Source: Burkholderia sp. OK233 (GTDB lineage Bacteria > Pseudomonadota > Gammaproteobacteria > Burkholderiales > Burkholderiaceae). Taken from it: DNA of 64,000 bases. The stretch's first letter is position 1; each line of letters starts with the position of its first letter. The translations under genes and the position numbers were made by a program. Under the pieces are notes generated by a model. The model saw nothing but the letters and a program-made list of their open reading frames with translations, had not been told where the DNA came from and did no database searches. Shown piece after piece: positions 17,239 through 25,997 of the stretch. The stretch is from NCBI RefSeq assembly GCF_900230185.1, contig NZ_OCSR01000002.1, positions 1,364,001 through 1,428,000 of the forward strand. The letters run 5' to 3'.

Positions 17239-17622
17239 TTAGGCCTTTCGGTCCAGCAAGTCTGCCGCGATAGACTTCGCATGCGCGACGGCCTCACGCG
17301 CGTCTGGGAATACACCGAGCTGTTCCCAGTGTTCCTCGACCGCGTAAGTCCCTTTCATACCGAGTGCCCTTTGCACGCGCAATTGCGCCGCGTACTTGCC
17401 GTCCTCCAACGGTCGAGCCGTTGCAATCACCTTGTGCGGGAGATCGGATCTCTCCGGCTGAACCAACTCGACAGAACCGCCCGGCTCGCCGATATCGTTT
17501 AACGCGTTCCTCACTTTGCAGTCTGGGCAGTAGAAGCACCACCCCGCGTCCTCGTGAATGGATCTAACCTGCCCGCGGGCCAGCACGGCGCGACATTCAA
17601 CGTTTTCGCAGATGAACGGCAT
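17239..17622 (-). CDS. Hypothetical protein with N-terminal zinc-ribbon-like cysteines
   Basis: 127 residues. Cys5 and Cys10 (FICENVECRA) and Cys32/Cys35 (CPDC), with Cys29 nearby, look like a zinc ribbon. The C-terminal half (KVIATARPLEDGKYAAQLRV ... GVFPDAREAVAHAKSIA) resembles a small alpha/beta domain found in short Burkholderia proteins. Monocistronic, with its own start 129 nt downstream (on the minus strand) of the permease stop. No function assigned. Confidence 0.7.
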   Translation of the reverse strand: MPFICENVECRAVLARGQVRSIHEDAGWCFYCPDCKVRNALNDIGEPGGSVELVQPERSDLPHKVIATARPLEDGKYAAQLRVQRALGMKGTYAVEEHWEQLGVFPDAREAVAHAKSIAADLLDRKA

Positions 17623-17751
17623 AGCAGTCTCCGGAGTTGTTTGCGAGAAATCCTAGCATGACCGGCGACGACCAACCATAAGCATTGTTGCCGTGCCCGT
17701 TCCGCGCGCCAGAGGCCGGGCGCCGCCCCTACCGGCGCGCCAGGAAAACCC

Positions 17752-19209
17752 TCACGCACGGGTCGGCGCGATCGCCGTACGCGGCCGCAGCGTGGCCATG
17801 ATCAGGTACATGCCGCCGCCGATCACCACACCGAAAAACCACCCATAGGTATTCCACCAGACCGGCAGCAGGTTGGTGAAGTTTGGCAGGAAGGTCGAAA
17901 ACACACTGCCGACCGCCGCGGAGACCAGCGCGTTGACGTTCCAGCCACCTTCGTAGCGATACTCGCCGTGCTCCTGATAGAGCGCTGCAACATTGATATT
18001 GCCTTTGGCCACCAGGTAGTAGTCCACCAGAATGATCCCCAGCAGCGGGCCCATCGTGGCGCCGATGGCATTGACGAAATGCGCGGCGTTGCCTTCCCAC
18101 GGCGCGAACGGATAGAGCACCAGCGCGATGGCCGCTGCGATGTAGCCCCCCCTCTTGAAGCTGATCCGCTTGGGGAACGTGTTGGAGATGTCGAACGCCG
18201 CCGAGACGAAATTGGCCACTACGTTAATACCCAGCGTGGCGACCGCGAAAGTCAGTGCCGCGATGAGTGCCAGCACCCAGCTGTCGAACTTGGCCGAAAT
18301 CTGTTCGGGGTGAAGCAGCACTTCGCCGTACACCTTGAAGGCGGCGATGGTGGTGACGCCGGCGACCAGTGAGAACGCGATCAGGTTGACCGGCAGGCCC
18401 CACAAATTTCCTTTTTTCACTGCGTCGCGATTTTTCGCGTAGCGCGAGAAGTCGCAAAAATTCAGGTAAAGCGCCGCAAAGTAGGTGATCCAGGTCGCGC
18501 CGACTGCCATCAACGCCCAGAACGAGCCTGGCTCGCCGCTGACGCCGGCGTCGCCGGTCTTCTGAAGCAGCACGTTCATCGGAATGCCATGGGTGAACGA
18601 GAAGCCGCCGGCCTTGACGCACAGGCCGATCGCCAGGATCAGCATCGCGACCCACACCGCCGGGCCGGCCCAATCCTGGAACTTGCGCACCGTTTCCATG
18701 CCCTTCTGGATGATGAGCAACTGCAGCGCCCAGATGACCACGTAGCAGATCACCTCCAGCCCTGAGTGGCCGAGTACCTGCGTGCCTTTGTGGAAGGCCA
18801 TCAGGCTGTCGCTGCGAATCAGCAACGCGACCATCGCGCCCGACGCGGCTGCCGTCTGCGCGCCGTACCAGAAGCAGGCCACCACGGCGCGCACCATGGC
18901 TGCCAGGTTGGCACCCCACACGCCAAAGGAGGCGCGCGCCAGCACCGGATAAGGCACGCCGGTCTTCTCGCCGGCGTAGCCGATCAGGTTCATGAGCGCG
19001 AAGATCACCAGCGAGCCGAGCCCGATCGCCAGCACGAAGTTGATAAAGCTGCCGCACAGCAGGAACAGGCTGGCGGCGAGGTAGTAACCCCAGAGGCTGT
19101 GCACGTCCGAAGTCCAGACGTTGAAGATGCTGAACGCACCCCAGTTGCGCTGCCTGGCGGGTGCGAGATCTTCGTTGTAGAGGCCGGGGGAAGGATCGCG
19201 GATTTCCAT
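17752..19209 (-). CDS. NCS1 family nucleobase/hydantoin:cation symporter
   Basis: 485 residues, about 12 membrane helices. RQRNWGAFSIFNVWTSDVHSLWGY is the NCS1 family start; GVPYPVLARASFGVWGANLAAMVRAVVACFWYG and GPLLGIILVDYYLVAKG are further family motifs. These proteins import cytosine, purines, uracil, allantoin or hydantoins with H+ or Na+. AAAGGAG precedes the ATG. No catabolic genes are adjacent, so the ligand cannot be deduced. Confidence 0.92.
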   Translation of the reverse strand: MEIRDPSPGLYNEDLAPARQRNWGAFSIFNVWTSDVHSLWGYYLAASLFLLCGSFINFVLAIGLGSLVIFALMNLIGYAGEKTGVPYPVLARASFGVWGANLAAMVRAVVACFWYGAQTAAASGAMVALLIRSDSLMAFHKGTQVLGHSGLEVICYVVIWALQLLIIQKGMETVRKFQDWAGPAVWVAMLILAIGLCVKAGGFSFTHGIPMNVLLQKTGDAGVSGEPGSFWALMAVGATWITYFAALYLNFCDFSRYAKNRDAVKKGNLWGLPVNLIAFSLVAGVTTIAAFKVYGEVLLHPEQISAKFDSWVLALIAALTFAVATLGINVVANFVSAAFDISNTFPKRISFKRGGYIAAAIALVLYPFAPWEGNAAHFVNAIGATMGPLLGIILVDYYLVAKGNINVAALYQEHGEYRYEGGWNVNALVSAAVGSVFSTFLPNFTNLLPVWWNTYGWFFGVVIGGGMYLIMATLRPRTAIAPTRA

Positions 19210-19378
19210 CTGTCATCTCCTTTGATCTCGTGGAACCAAGGAAACACCGCCGGACACGCCCGGGCGGAGATCTACCCGCGTCTGAAGCCTGCTGGTATGT
19301 CAGAACTGTATGTGCTTTGCCGCCTCGTTTCGAATGGGTTAACCCTGGTCGAGATGCGTGCCGGCGCAAACCTGCTGG

Positions 19379-20839
19379 TCATCTAACCGCGACCGAAACG
19401 AAACTGCGCGCGTGGTTGCGCTGGATCAGCACGGCGACCTGTTTCCCTGCCTTTGCTTCCGCCGCGGTCACGTCCGCCTGCGTTTCGACCAGCGTGTCAT
19501 TGAGCGACAGGACGATATCGCCAGGCTGGATGCCGGCGCTTGCCGCCGGCCCATCAACGCCGTCCACCATCAGACCAACGGCCAGGTCGCTCGCGCGCCG
19601 CTCGTCCTCATTCAGCGGATGCATGCTCAAGCCCAGGCGATCCCCTGAGCCGCCTTCGGCTGGTCGAGCTTTGGGGCTTTCCGCGGCCGCGCCGACCGTG
19701 ACCGTGAGTGTCATCGGCCTTCGATTGCGGATCAGCTTCAGAGTGGTTTTCGTCCCAGGCGGCAAAGCGGCCGCATCCTCGCCGAGTTCGGTCGAGCGAT
19801 CAATCGGCTTGTCGCCGATCCGGACGATCACGTCGCCTGGCTTGAGGCCGCTCGCGGCGGCCGTTGTGCCGGGCGCGACGGAATTGACCAGCGCACCTGC
19901 CGGTCGCGGCAGGCCAAAGGCCACGGCGAGGCCAGGGCCGACGTCCTGCACCTCCACGCCAAGACCGCCAGGAGAGGTCGCTTGCGCAACTTGCACCTGC
20001 GATCGCACCTTGGCCGCCATGTTGATCGGAATGGCAAAGGCCAGGCTGGGGGACCTGTCCGAGTCCGCGTAAATCTGCACGTCGATGCCGACCACCTCGC
20101 CGGCACGGTTGAACAGCGGGCCGCCCGAATTGTCCGGGTTGGCAACGATATCGGTTTGAAAAAAAGGAAAACTGCTCCCATCCTGGAGCGTGCGAGACGT
20201 GGCACTGACAATGCCGGCGGTAACGGTATTCGCGAAGCTGTCGGGCGAGCCGATCGCCAGGACCGATTCACCGACGCGCACCCGCGACGAGTCGCCAAGT
20301 TTGACGGTCGGAAGCTTCGTGGCATCGATCTGGATCAATGCGACATCGCTCTGCGCATCGACCGCCAGGACCTTTGCCTTGAACTCGCGTCGATCGGTGA
20401 GTCTGACCGTCACTTCGTCGGCTTGATCCACTACATGAGCGGTGGTCAGAATGAGGCCGTCGGGACTGACGATAAAACCTGAGCCCATACCCGTGATGGC
20501 GCGTGCCGAACCATCCTGAGACGCCTGCGATTTCGGCGTCACATGCTTGACGAAGGCAAGAATGGGATCGTCAGCATCGATTGCTGCGGGAGCGGGTATC
20601 GACGATGACTGCTCAGACGCCGTCGCGCTGATATTCACGACGGCGGGCCCGTATCGCTCCACGATGGTGGGGAAGTCGACCGATGCTGAAGCGCTGGCCG
20701 ATGAAACCCGCTTCTCCTTCGCAGGCGGCGGAGCGACGGTCGCGGCATTCGCCGCCGGAGGCAGGCACAGATAGCCGGAGAGAAACGCCGCTATCAGGGC
20801 AGCGTGGAGCAACGTGCGCGCAAGAGTCGGGGCAAACAC
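19379..20839 (-). CDS. Do/DegQ-like periplasmic serine protease (HtrA family)
   Basis: 486 residues from a GTG at 20839, chosen because ACCTCC on the plus strand (GGAGGT on the coding strand, 20845-20850) gives a 5-nt spacing and a signal peptide (LLHAALIAAFLSGYLCLPPAANA) begins at once; the frame extends upstream to 20905 without support. Catalytic His135 (LTTAHVVDQ), Asp165 (QSDVALI) and Ser238 are present. The usual GNSGG around the serine reads DNSGG (NPDNSGGPL), replacing the Gly two residues before Ser with Asp236. Two PDZ domains follow (PAGALVNSVAPGTTAAASGLKPGDV and VDGPAASAGIQPGDIVLSL). Envelope protein quality control is the family role. Confidence 0.9.
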   Translation of the reverse strand: MFAPTLARTLLHAALIAAFLSGYLCLPPAANAATVAPPPAKEKRVSSASASASVDFPTIVERYGPAVVNISATASEQSSSIPAPAAIDADDPILAFVKHVTPKSQASQDGSARAITGMGSGFIVSPDGLILTTAHVVDQADEVTVRLTDRREFKAKVLAVDAQSDVALIQIDATKLPTVKLGDSSRVRVGESVLAIGSPDSFANTVTAGIVSATSRTLQDGSSFPFFQTDIVANPDNSGGPLFNRAGEVVGIDVQIYADSDRSPSLAFAIPINMAAKVRSQVQVAQATSPGGLGVEVQDVGPGLAVAFGLPRPAGALVNSVAPGTTAAASGLKPGDVIVRIGDKPIDRSTELGEDAAALPPGTKTTLKLIRNRRPMTLTVTVGAAAESPKARPAEGGSGDRLGLSMHPLNEDERRASDLAVGLMVDGVDGPAASAGIQPGDIVLSLNDTLVETQADVTAAEAKAGKQVAVLIQRNHARSFVSVAVR

Positions 20840-20986
20840 AATGCACCTCCATGGCGGTCGTGATGCCAGGGCCAGGTGTGCGCGATCACAGGCCGATCGA
20901 TACACGGATGCATCGACCGTGCCGGTACGACAATACGCAACCCTCCCCTACTATGATTTATAGCGGAGAGCCGGGGAAATTAAAGA

Positions 20987-21130
20987 GAGTGCTAATCCTG
21001 GGGTACGGTTGCGGCCGGCACAGCGAGTCGCGGCAACGCCGCGACCCAGCCTTTTGCGCGTGTCGGCTATCCGGTCCACGTGACGGATATCAGTGAGGCG
21101 GCGACGCACGCCGCCAGCACCCTAGAACGT
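20987..21130 (+). pseudogene. Possible frameshifted relic of a Rossmann-fold dehydrogenase
   Basis: The plus strand between the protease and the porin gene reads RVLILGYG in one frame and, after a frame change, TVAAGTASRGNA then FARVGYPVHVTDISEAA, THAASTLERL in another. Joined, this resembles the first beta-alpha-beta unit of a 3-hydroxyacyl-CoA dehydrogenase-like NAD-binding fold (GxGxxxxG, then a GYxVxxxDIS strand). There is no intact ORF, and its right end runs into the 3' end of the porin gene. Short similarity, so tentative. Confidence 0.3.
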
Positions 21131-22324
21131 CTGCCGGATACCCACTCGAACGAGTGTTTGCACATTGCTTGCCGACGAAATTCCGTTCCCCACGTCGCCG
21201 ACCGAGGCCGTCGCGTTGACCGTATTGCCGAATGCGTCGAGCGTCTTGCCGCTCGCCTTCTGGTAACCGACCAGTCCGTAAAGTGCCGTGCGCTTGGACA
21301 GGAAGTAATACGAGGCGAGGTTGAACTGGTTGTACTTCGGCGCCGACTCGCCCTTGATAGAACTGCCCTGCGTGTAGTCGTAACCCGCGGCGATGCGCAG
21401 CGCCGACGTCGCCTGCCAGGACACCGTCGCGCCCGCCGAGTTGAACGTCTCTTTGCCGGAGAACAACGAGAAGCTGCCGGCCTGGTATTGCGTATTGCTG
21501 TACGACACACCGAGCGTCACCGAGCCGATCTGATACGTGCTTGCAGCAGCAATGATCTGCTGGTTCTTTGCCGACGCAAAGCCTTCGTTGATCGACGAAG
21601 CGAATGTGCCGTCATACGCGCTGGTCCAGGCGCCGCCATTGGCCCCGTAAGCGTTGGTCGCCTGCATGTAGGCCGCGCCGATGGCGAACGGACCACGGGT
21701 ATATTGGCCGCCCAAGCTCCACGTGTTCTGGTTCTTGACGCTGCCCGCCTGACCGCCGAAACCGTACAGTGCGCCGAACTGAAGCCCCGAAAATACCGGG
21801 CTCGTGTACTTGACTGAGTTGCTCTCACGCGCCTGATTGTCGATGTTATCCAGATCGCCGGGGTGCGCGCCCATGCCCGTCAAAAAGGTGCCCGCGCTGA
21901 TGCTGCCGACGAAGTCGACGATCGGATCGTACTGGCGACCCAGCGTGAGCTTGCCGAGTCTGGTGCTCGACAATCCCATCCATGCCTGACGACCAAACTC
22001 GCGGCTACCCTGACCGAGTTGCCCCGTACCGATGTTAAAGCCGTTCTCCAACTGGAACACCGCCGACAGGCCGTCACCCAGATCTTCGTTGCCCTTCAGC
22101 CCCCAGCGATCGCCTGACCAGGTGCCGCTCGCAAACCCATAACTCGATCCATTACTGTAGACGGCCGGCTTGCCTGCCGCACCCTTGGTCTGCAAGACGC
22201 GTTGGCCGCTCGTATAGCCAAGACCTGCGTCGACAATCCCGTACAGGGTCACGCTGCTCTGGGCGTGCGCGGTAAGCGACAGGCTGCTCATCGCGAGTAA
22301 TGTCACGGTGGTTTTTTTCATCAT
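21122..22324 (-). CDS. Gram-negative porin, OmpC-like (Burkholderia type)
   Basis: 400 residues. Signal peptide KKTTVTLLAMSSLSLTAHA then QSSVTLYGIVDAGLGYTSG, the standard start of Burkholderiales porins. SGDRWGLKGNEDLGDGLSAVFQLENGF and FGRQAWMGLSSTRLGKLTLGRQYDP are conserved; the last residue is Phe (VGIRQTF). The ATG at 22324 is followed directly by another at 22321, either of which may be used. Monocistronic. Distinct from the porin at 10749 but of the same fold. Confidence 0.93.
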   Translation of the reverse strand: MMKKTTVTLLAMSSLSLTAHAQSSVTLYGIVDAGLGYTSGQRVLQTKGAAGKPAVYSNGSSYGFASGTWSGDRWGLKGNEDLGDGLSAVFQLENGFNIGTGQLGQGSREFGRQAWMGLSSTRLGKLTLGRQYDPIVDFVGSISAGTFLTGMGAHPGDLDNIDNQARESNSVKYTSPVFSGLQFGALYGFGGQAGSVKNQNTWSLGGQYTRGPFAIGAAYMQATNAYGANGGAWTSAYDGTFASSINEGFASAKNQQIIAAASTYQIGSVTLGVSYSNTQYQAGSFSLFSGKETFNSAGATVSWQATSALRIAAGYDYTQGSSIKGESAPKYNQFNLASYYFLSKRTALYGLVGYQKASGKTLDAFGNTVNATASVGDVGNGISSASNVQTLVRVGIRQTF

Positions 22325-22427
22325 GATAAGGATGCCTATTTATTAGAGAGAAGTGATCAAATTGATTGAGATGCCTGTTACATCGGAACCTCGGACGCGA
22401 GTCGGTGACTCGCGCCCGCATTCCGTT

Positions 22428-22997
22428 TCACTCTTTGGCTGTTTGCGTCTGTCTCGCGGTGACAAGCCAGTTCGCCACGCTGGCGACGAGCGTATCAACA
22501 TCGTCGAACACCTCGGCCCCCCGTACCAAAGGTGCGCCTAGCAGGGTGAAGACGGGCTTGTTCCACTGCAGGCCAAGCGCCATCTCCGATAGCGTACCCA
22601 GCCCGCCTCCTATCGCGATGAGGCAGAGCGAAGCGCGCGCAATCAACGCATTTCGTGTGATGCCCAGTCCGGTTGGCAGCGCCACGGTAAGAAACGGGTT
22701 AGCCTCGTTCGCATCGTCCTCGGGCAGCAGGCCGACCACGATGCCGCCCGCGCGTTTCGCGCCGAATGCGGCCGCTTCCATCACCCCGCCTTTGCCACCG
22801 CAGAGAATCGTCATGCCGGTGCCCGCTAACGCGTAGCCCAGGTTTCTCGCCGCCTGCAGTTGTTCCGGTGTGGCTTCCCTTGGACCGATCAATCCGACCG
22901 GCATCGCATGCCGCATCGGCCCCGTCTGGTGAACCGCCAGTCTCTGCAGCGCCAGATACGCTGCATTGGACCATTCAGTGTCGTCGTTGCCGTGCAA
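22428..22997 (-). CDS. LOG-like nucleotide-binding protein (TIGR00725-type)
   Basis: 189 residues from a TTG at 22997 preceded by TAGGAG at 7-nt spacing. The Rossmann-like fold of the LOG/lysine-decarboxylase-like family is shown by TILCGGKGGVMEAAAFGAKRAGG and IAIGGGLGTLSEMALGLQWNKPVF, the latter corresponding to the PGGxGTxxE motif with GGGLGTLSE. Related families include cytokinin-activating LOG phosphohydrolases and Moco carrier proteins. Last gene of the ABC-transporter operon, overlapping the permease gene by 23 nt. Its role in a transport operon is unexplained. Confidence 0.8.
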   Translation of the reverse strand: MHGNDDTEWSNAAYLALQRLAVHQTGPMRHAMPVGLIGPREATPEQLQAARNLGYALAGTGMTILCGGKGGVMEAAAFGAKRAGGIVVGLLPEDDANEANPFLTVALPTGLGITRNALIARASLCLIAIGGGLGTLSEMALGLQWNKPVFTLLGAPLVRGAEVFDDVDTLVASVANWLVTARQTQTAKE

Positions 22998-23805
22998 GGC
23001 ATTCTCCTAGTGCCAGAACGCACGTACAGACCGCCATCAACACCAGCGAAAGCGCGGCTGCCTGCGGAAAATCCGTCTGTCCGTCTGAGAGTTTCAGATA
23101 CATCAGTAGCGGCAGGATATTGATCTGCGTCCCGGCGAGCGCGAGTGCGGTACCGTAGGTTCCCAGTGCAATCGATGTGACAAGACACCAGGCCGCGGCA
23201 ATCGAAGGCCACAGTTCCCGCAACGCCACGTCGAAGAGCGCCCGCAGCGGTGACGCGCCCAGTGTTAGCGCGGCTTCGATCGGACGGCGGTCCAGGTTGG
23301 CAATCGCCGGATAGAGCATCAGCGCCACGCGTGGGATCAGGTAGTACGCGTAGGCCGCGACCAGACCCGTGGTCGTATAGATCAGCGCCCCGACCGTAGC
23401 CGGGTCGGCGCCAAGGCGAGCGAAGATGCTCGTCACGAAGCCGGCGCGGCCGAAGGCGAGAATGAACCCGTACGCAATCACCAGACCGGAAAACGCCAAC
23501 GGCACGCCGAGCAGTGCGAGCAACCAGCTGCGCCGCTGCGGCGGCTGTCCGGCCAGCACCATCGCAAGCGGCAGCCCTACCGCCAGCGACACGGTGCCGG
23601 CGGCAAACGCCAGCGCCAGCGAGTGACCGAGCGCACTGACCACCAGCGGATCATGAGCCAGGCGCACGAAGGCCGCGCCGTTCCCCTCCGCCGCCGACAC
23701 CAGCAATGCGCCGAGCGGCAGCGCAAAGAACAGGGCGAGGAGGAGGCCAGCCGGAACCGCGCCGAAGCGTCGCGCGAGCCCTTCGTTCATCGAGGAAGTC
23801 CCCAT
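22975..23805 (-). CDS. ABC transporter permease (second permease)
   Basis: 276 residues, about six membrane helices. The permease-ATPase contact (EAA) motif appears as EAALTLGASPLRALFDVALREL near residue 190. AAGGGG precedes the ATG at 23805. Pairs with the permease at 25998 to form the inner-membrane channel of a PotB/PotC-type or phosphonate/iron-type importer. Overlaps the downstream LOG-like gene. Confidence 0.9.
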   Translation of the reverse strand: MGTSSMNEGLARRFGAVPAGLLLALFFALPLGALLVSAAEGNGAAFVRLAHDPLVVSALGHSLALAFAAGTVSLAVGLPLAMVLAGQPPQRRSWLLALLGVPLAFSGLVIAYGFILAFGRAGFVTSIFARLGADPATVGALIYTTTGLVAAYAYYLIPRVALMLYPAIANLDRRPIEAALTLGASPLRALFDVALRELWPSIAAAWCLVTSIALGTYGTALALAGTQINILPLLMYLKLSDGQTDFPQAAALSLVLMAVCTCVLALGECLARQRRH

Positions 23806-23815
23806 CTGCCGCCCC

Positions 23816-24916
23816 TTATTTCGCGAGCGCGGCCTGCGCCCACAACTGGTCGACTTCCGCCTTCTTCGCCGCGGCCTTGACCACGTCGAGCGGATGCATC
23901 TGCGGCACGTCGGGGATCTTCGCGCGGATGTCCGCCGAGAGCTGCACGTCAGGCACCGCGGGACGCACGTAGCCTTGCGCGAACAACGCCTGGCCGACGT
24001 CGCTCATGACCAGGTTCAACCAGAGACGCGCCGCGTTCGGGTTCGGGCCGTCCTTCACGAGACTGATGGCATACGGAGCGGACACCGTCGCTTCCTTCGG
24101 GATCACCACCTCGACGGCGTCGCCCATGCCGTCGGCGTACTTCGCCTTGAGGCCGTCGTTTTCGTAGCCGATCAGGATCGGAATCTCGCCCTTGACGAAC
24201 TTCGCGTACGGGGTGGTGCCTTCGACACGCATCACGTTGCCCGCTTCACGCAACTTGCCGAAAAAGTCGGCACCCGGCTTCGGATTGTCGACGCTGCCGC
24301 CGAACGCATAAGCCGCAGCGAATACCGCGACCTGCCCCTGTCCGGTCGAACGCGGATCCAGATAGACCACCGAGTTGCGGTACTCGGGCTTGAGCAGATC
24401 GGCCCAACCCTGCGGGACGTCCTTGATCAGTTTCCGGTTGACCAGCAGGGCGATATTCAGCGAATGAACCGTGAACCAGCGGCCGTCGCGCTCGCGAAAC
24501 ACCGGCGGCAGTTTGTCGAAATTGAGCGGCTTGAACGGCGCCACCACGTCCTTGTTGACGGCGTCCAGTGCGGACGCGGCAAAATAGTACGCGGTGTCGG
24601 CCTGCGGACGCCGCCGCGACTTGTCGAGCGCCACCACCGTCGCAGCCGAGCCGATATCGTTGTACGTAATCTCGACCTTCGGATAGCGCTTTCTGAACTC
24701 GGCGAACAGCGCCTTCCAGTTGGCCCATTCGGGACCAGTGTCGAACGAGACGACGAGCCCCTCATCCGCCGCCTTCGCGTACAACGCGTCTTCTCCGGGG
24801 TAAAGCGGTGCGGCCGGCGCGGCATGAACGCCAGACGCCGCAGTCAGTACCGACAACGCACAAACAACTGTGGCGATACGGCGGACTCGCGACAAAAGAC
24901 TAAGCCCTGCAAACAT
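23816..24916 (-). CDS. ABC transporter periplasmic substrate-binding protein
   Basis: 366 residues with a signal peptide (cleaved near SGVHAAPAAP). The mature protein is a PotD/AfuA-like (type II) binding protein: EGLVVSFDTGPEWANWKALFAEFRKRYPKVEITYND, then PQGWADLLKPEYRNSVVYLDPRSTGQG and FVKGEIPILIGYENDGLKAK. GGAG precedes the ATG. Spermidine/putrescine, Fe3+ and 2-aminoethylphosphonate importers share this architecture; no catabolic genes nearby discriminate between them. Confidence 0.9.
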   Translation of the reverse strand: MFAGLSLLSRVRRIATVVCALSVLTAASGVHAAPAAPLYPGEDALYAKAADEGLVVSFDTGPEWANWKALFAEFRKRYPKVEITYNDIGSAATVVALDKSRRRPQADTAYYFAASALDAVNKDVVAPFKPLNFDKLPPVFRERDGRWFTVHSLNIALLVNRKLIKDVPQGWADLLKPEYRNSVVYLDPRSTGQGQVAVFAAAYAFGGSVDNPKPGADFFGKLREAGNVMRVEGTTPYAKFVKGEIPILIGYENDGLKAKYADGMGDAVEVVIPKEATVSAPYAISLVKDGPNPNAARLWLNLVMSDVGQALFAQGYVRPAVPDVQLSADIRAKIPDVPQMHPLDVVKAAAKKAEVDQLWAQAALAK

Positions 24917-24946
24917 TCTGGTTCTCCGTCAAACAAGGAAGGTGAA

Positions 24947-25993
24947 TTAGCAAAATTGACTGGTCTGCGCGGGCAGCACGCGCAAGTGTTCGGGGTCGAT
25001 GGCGATAGCGTGTTCGGCAAGACGGCGCCCTTCGCACAGAAGCGGCTTCTGAGTGGAATCCGGAACGAAGTCGTAGCGGCACGTCGCCCCGTAGTAGCGC
25101 ACCTCGGCGCGGCGGCCGGCGAGCCGGTTGACCGCGTTCGCCGGCGGATCGGGCTGCACGTGCTCGGGACGAAGCAGTACCTCGACCTGATCGCCAGGGC
25201 GGAAATCACGGGTATCGGCGGACAGCAGCGCAAAGGAAACGTCGACTGTGCCGTTCGCTATCACGCGTCCCGGCATCACGCTCGAATGACCGACGAAGCG
25301 CGCGACCTGGGTCGATACCGGCTGCTCGTAGAGACGTTCAGGCGTATCCACCTGCAAGACACGCCCGCCGTCGACCACCGCCACACGGTCCGCAAGGCTC
25401 AACGCTTCGTCCTGATCGTGCGTGACCAGCAGGGTGGTGGCGCCGCATGCACGCTGCAGCGTGCGAATCTCGTCGCGTAGCTGCTGACGAATGCCTGCGT
25501 CGAGCGCGGCAAGCGGTTCGTCAAGCAGCAGCACCTTCGGTTCGAAGGCCAGCGCGCGAGCCAGCGCGACGCGCTGCTGTTGCCCGCCCGACAGCAAGGT
25601 CGTACGGCGCCCGGCGTGTTCGGCAAGACCGACCCGTTCGAGCATGTCGAGCGCGCGAGCCCGGCGTTTTGCGGCATCGACGCCGCGCATCCGCAGCCCG
25701 TAGGCCACGTTGTCCAGCACGTTCAGATGCGGGAAAAGCGCGTATTGCTGGAACACCATGCCGACCTCGCGGCGCCACACCGGAACACCTGCCACGTCGC
25801 GCCCGTCGATCGCGATCCGTCCTCGATAGCCGTCCAGCAGACCCGCGGTCAGCCGCAGAATCGTCGACTTGCCGGAACCGCTGCGGCCCATGACGGCGAG
25901 CAGTTCGCCCGGCGTGACCGACAGCGTGACGGCTTCGATACCGTGTTGCGCGCCGGGATAAGTAAAGCTCACGTTGTCGAAATGGAGGCTCAT
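24947..25993 (-). CDS. ABC transporter ATP-binding protein (PotA/FbpC-type)
   Basis: 348 residues. Walker A GRSGSGKST (about residues 36-44), Q-loop in VFQQYALFPHLNV, signature LSGGQQQRVALARAL, Walker B VLLLDEPLAALD and switch His in LLVTHDQDEA. A C-terminal TOBE-like regulatory domain follows (EVLLRPEHVQ), as in CUT1/polyamine/iron importers. Only 4 nt separate it from the upstream permease gene. Confidence 0.95.
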   Translation of the reverse strand: MSLHFDNVSFTYPGAQHGIEAVTLSVTPGELLAVMGRSGSGKSTILRLTAGLLDGYRGRIAIDGRDVAGVPVWRREVGMVFQQYALFPHLNVLDNVAYGLRMRGVDAAKRRARALDMLERVGLAEHAGRRTTLLSGGQQQRVALARALAFEPKVLLLDEPLAALDAGIRQQLRDEIRTLQRACGATTLLVTHDQDEALSLADRVAVVDGGRVLQVDTPERLYEQPVSTQVARFVGHSSVMPGRVIANGTVDVSFALLSADTRDFRPGDQVEVLLRPEHVQPDPPANAVNRLAGRRAEVRYYGATCRYDFVPDSTQKPLLCEGRRLAEHAIAIDPEHLRVLPAQTSQFC

Positions 25994-25997
25994 CGTT

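Noticed and set aside
21097..21115. GGCGGCG-ACGCA-CGCCGCC hairpin as an intrinsic terminator of the porin gene
   Set aside because: A strong stem, but no T-run follows on the transcript strand, and it overlaps the putative gene relic.
23894..25480. 528-codon plus-strand frame across the ABC binding-protein and ATPase genes
   Set aside because: Antisense to two clearly recognisable ABC genes; Arg/His-rich low-information translation without domains.
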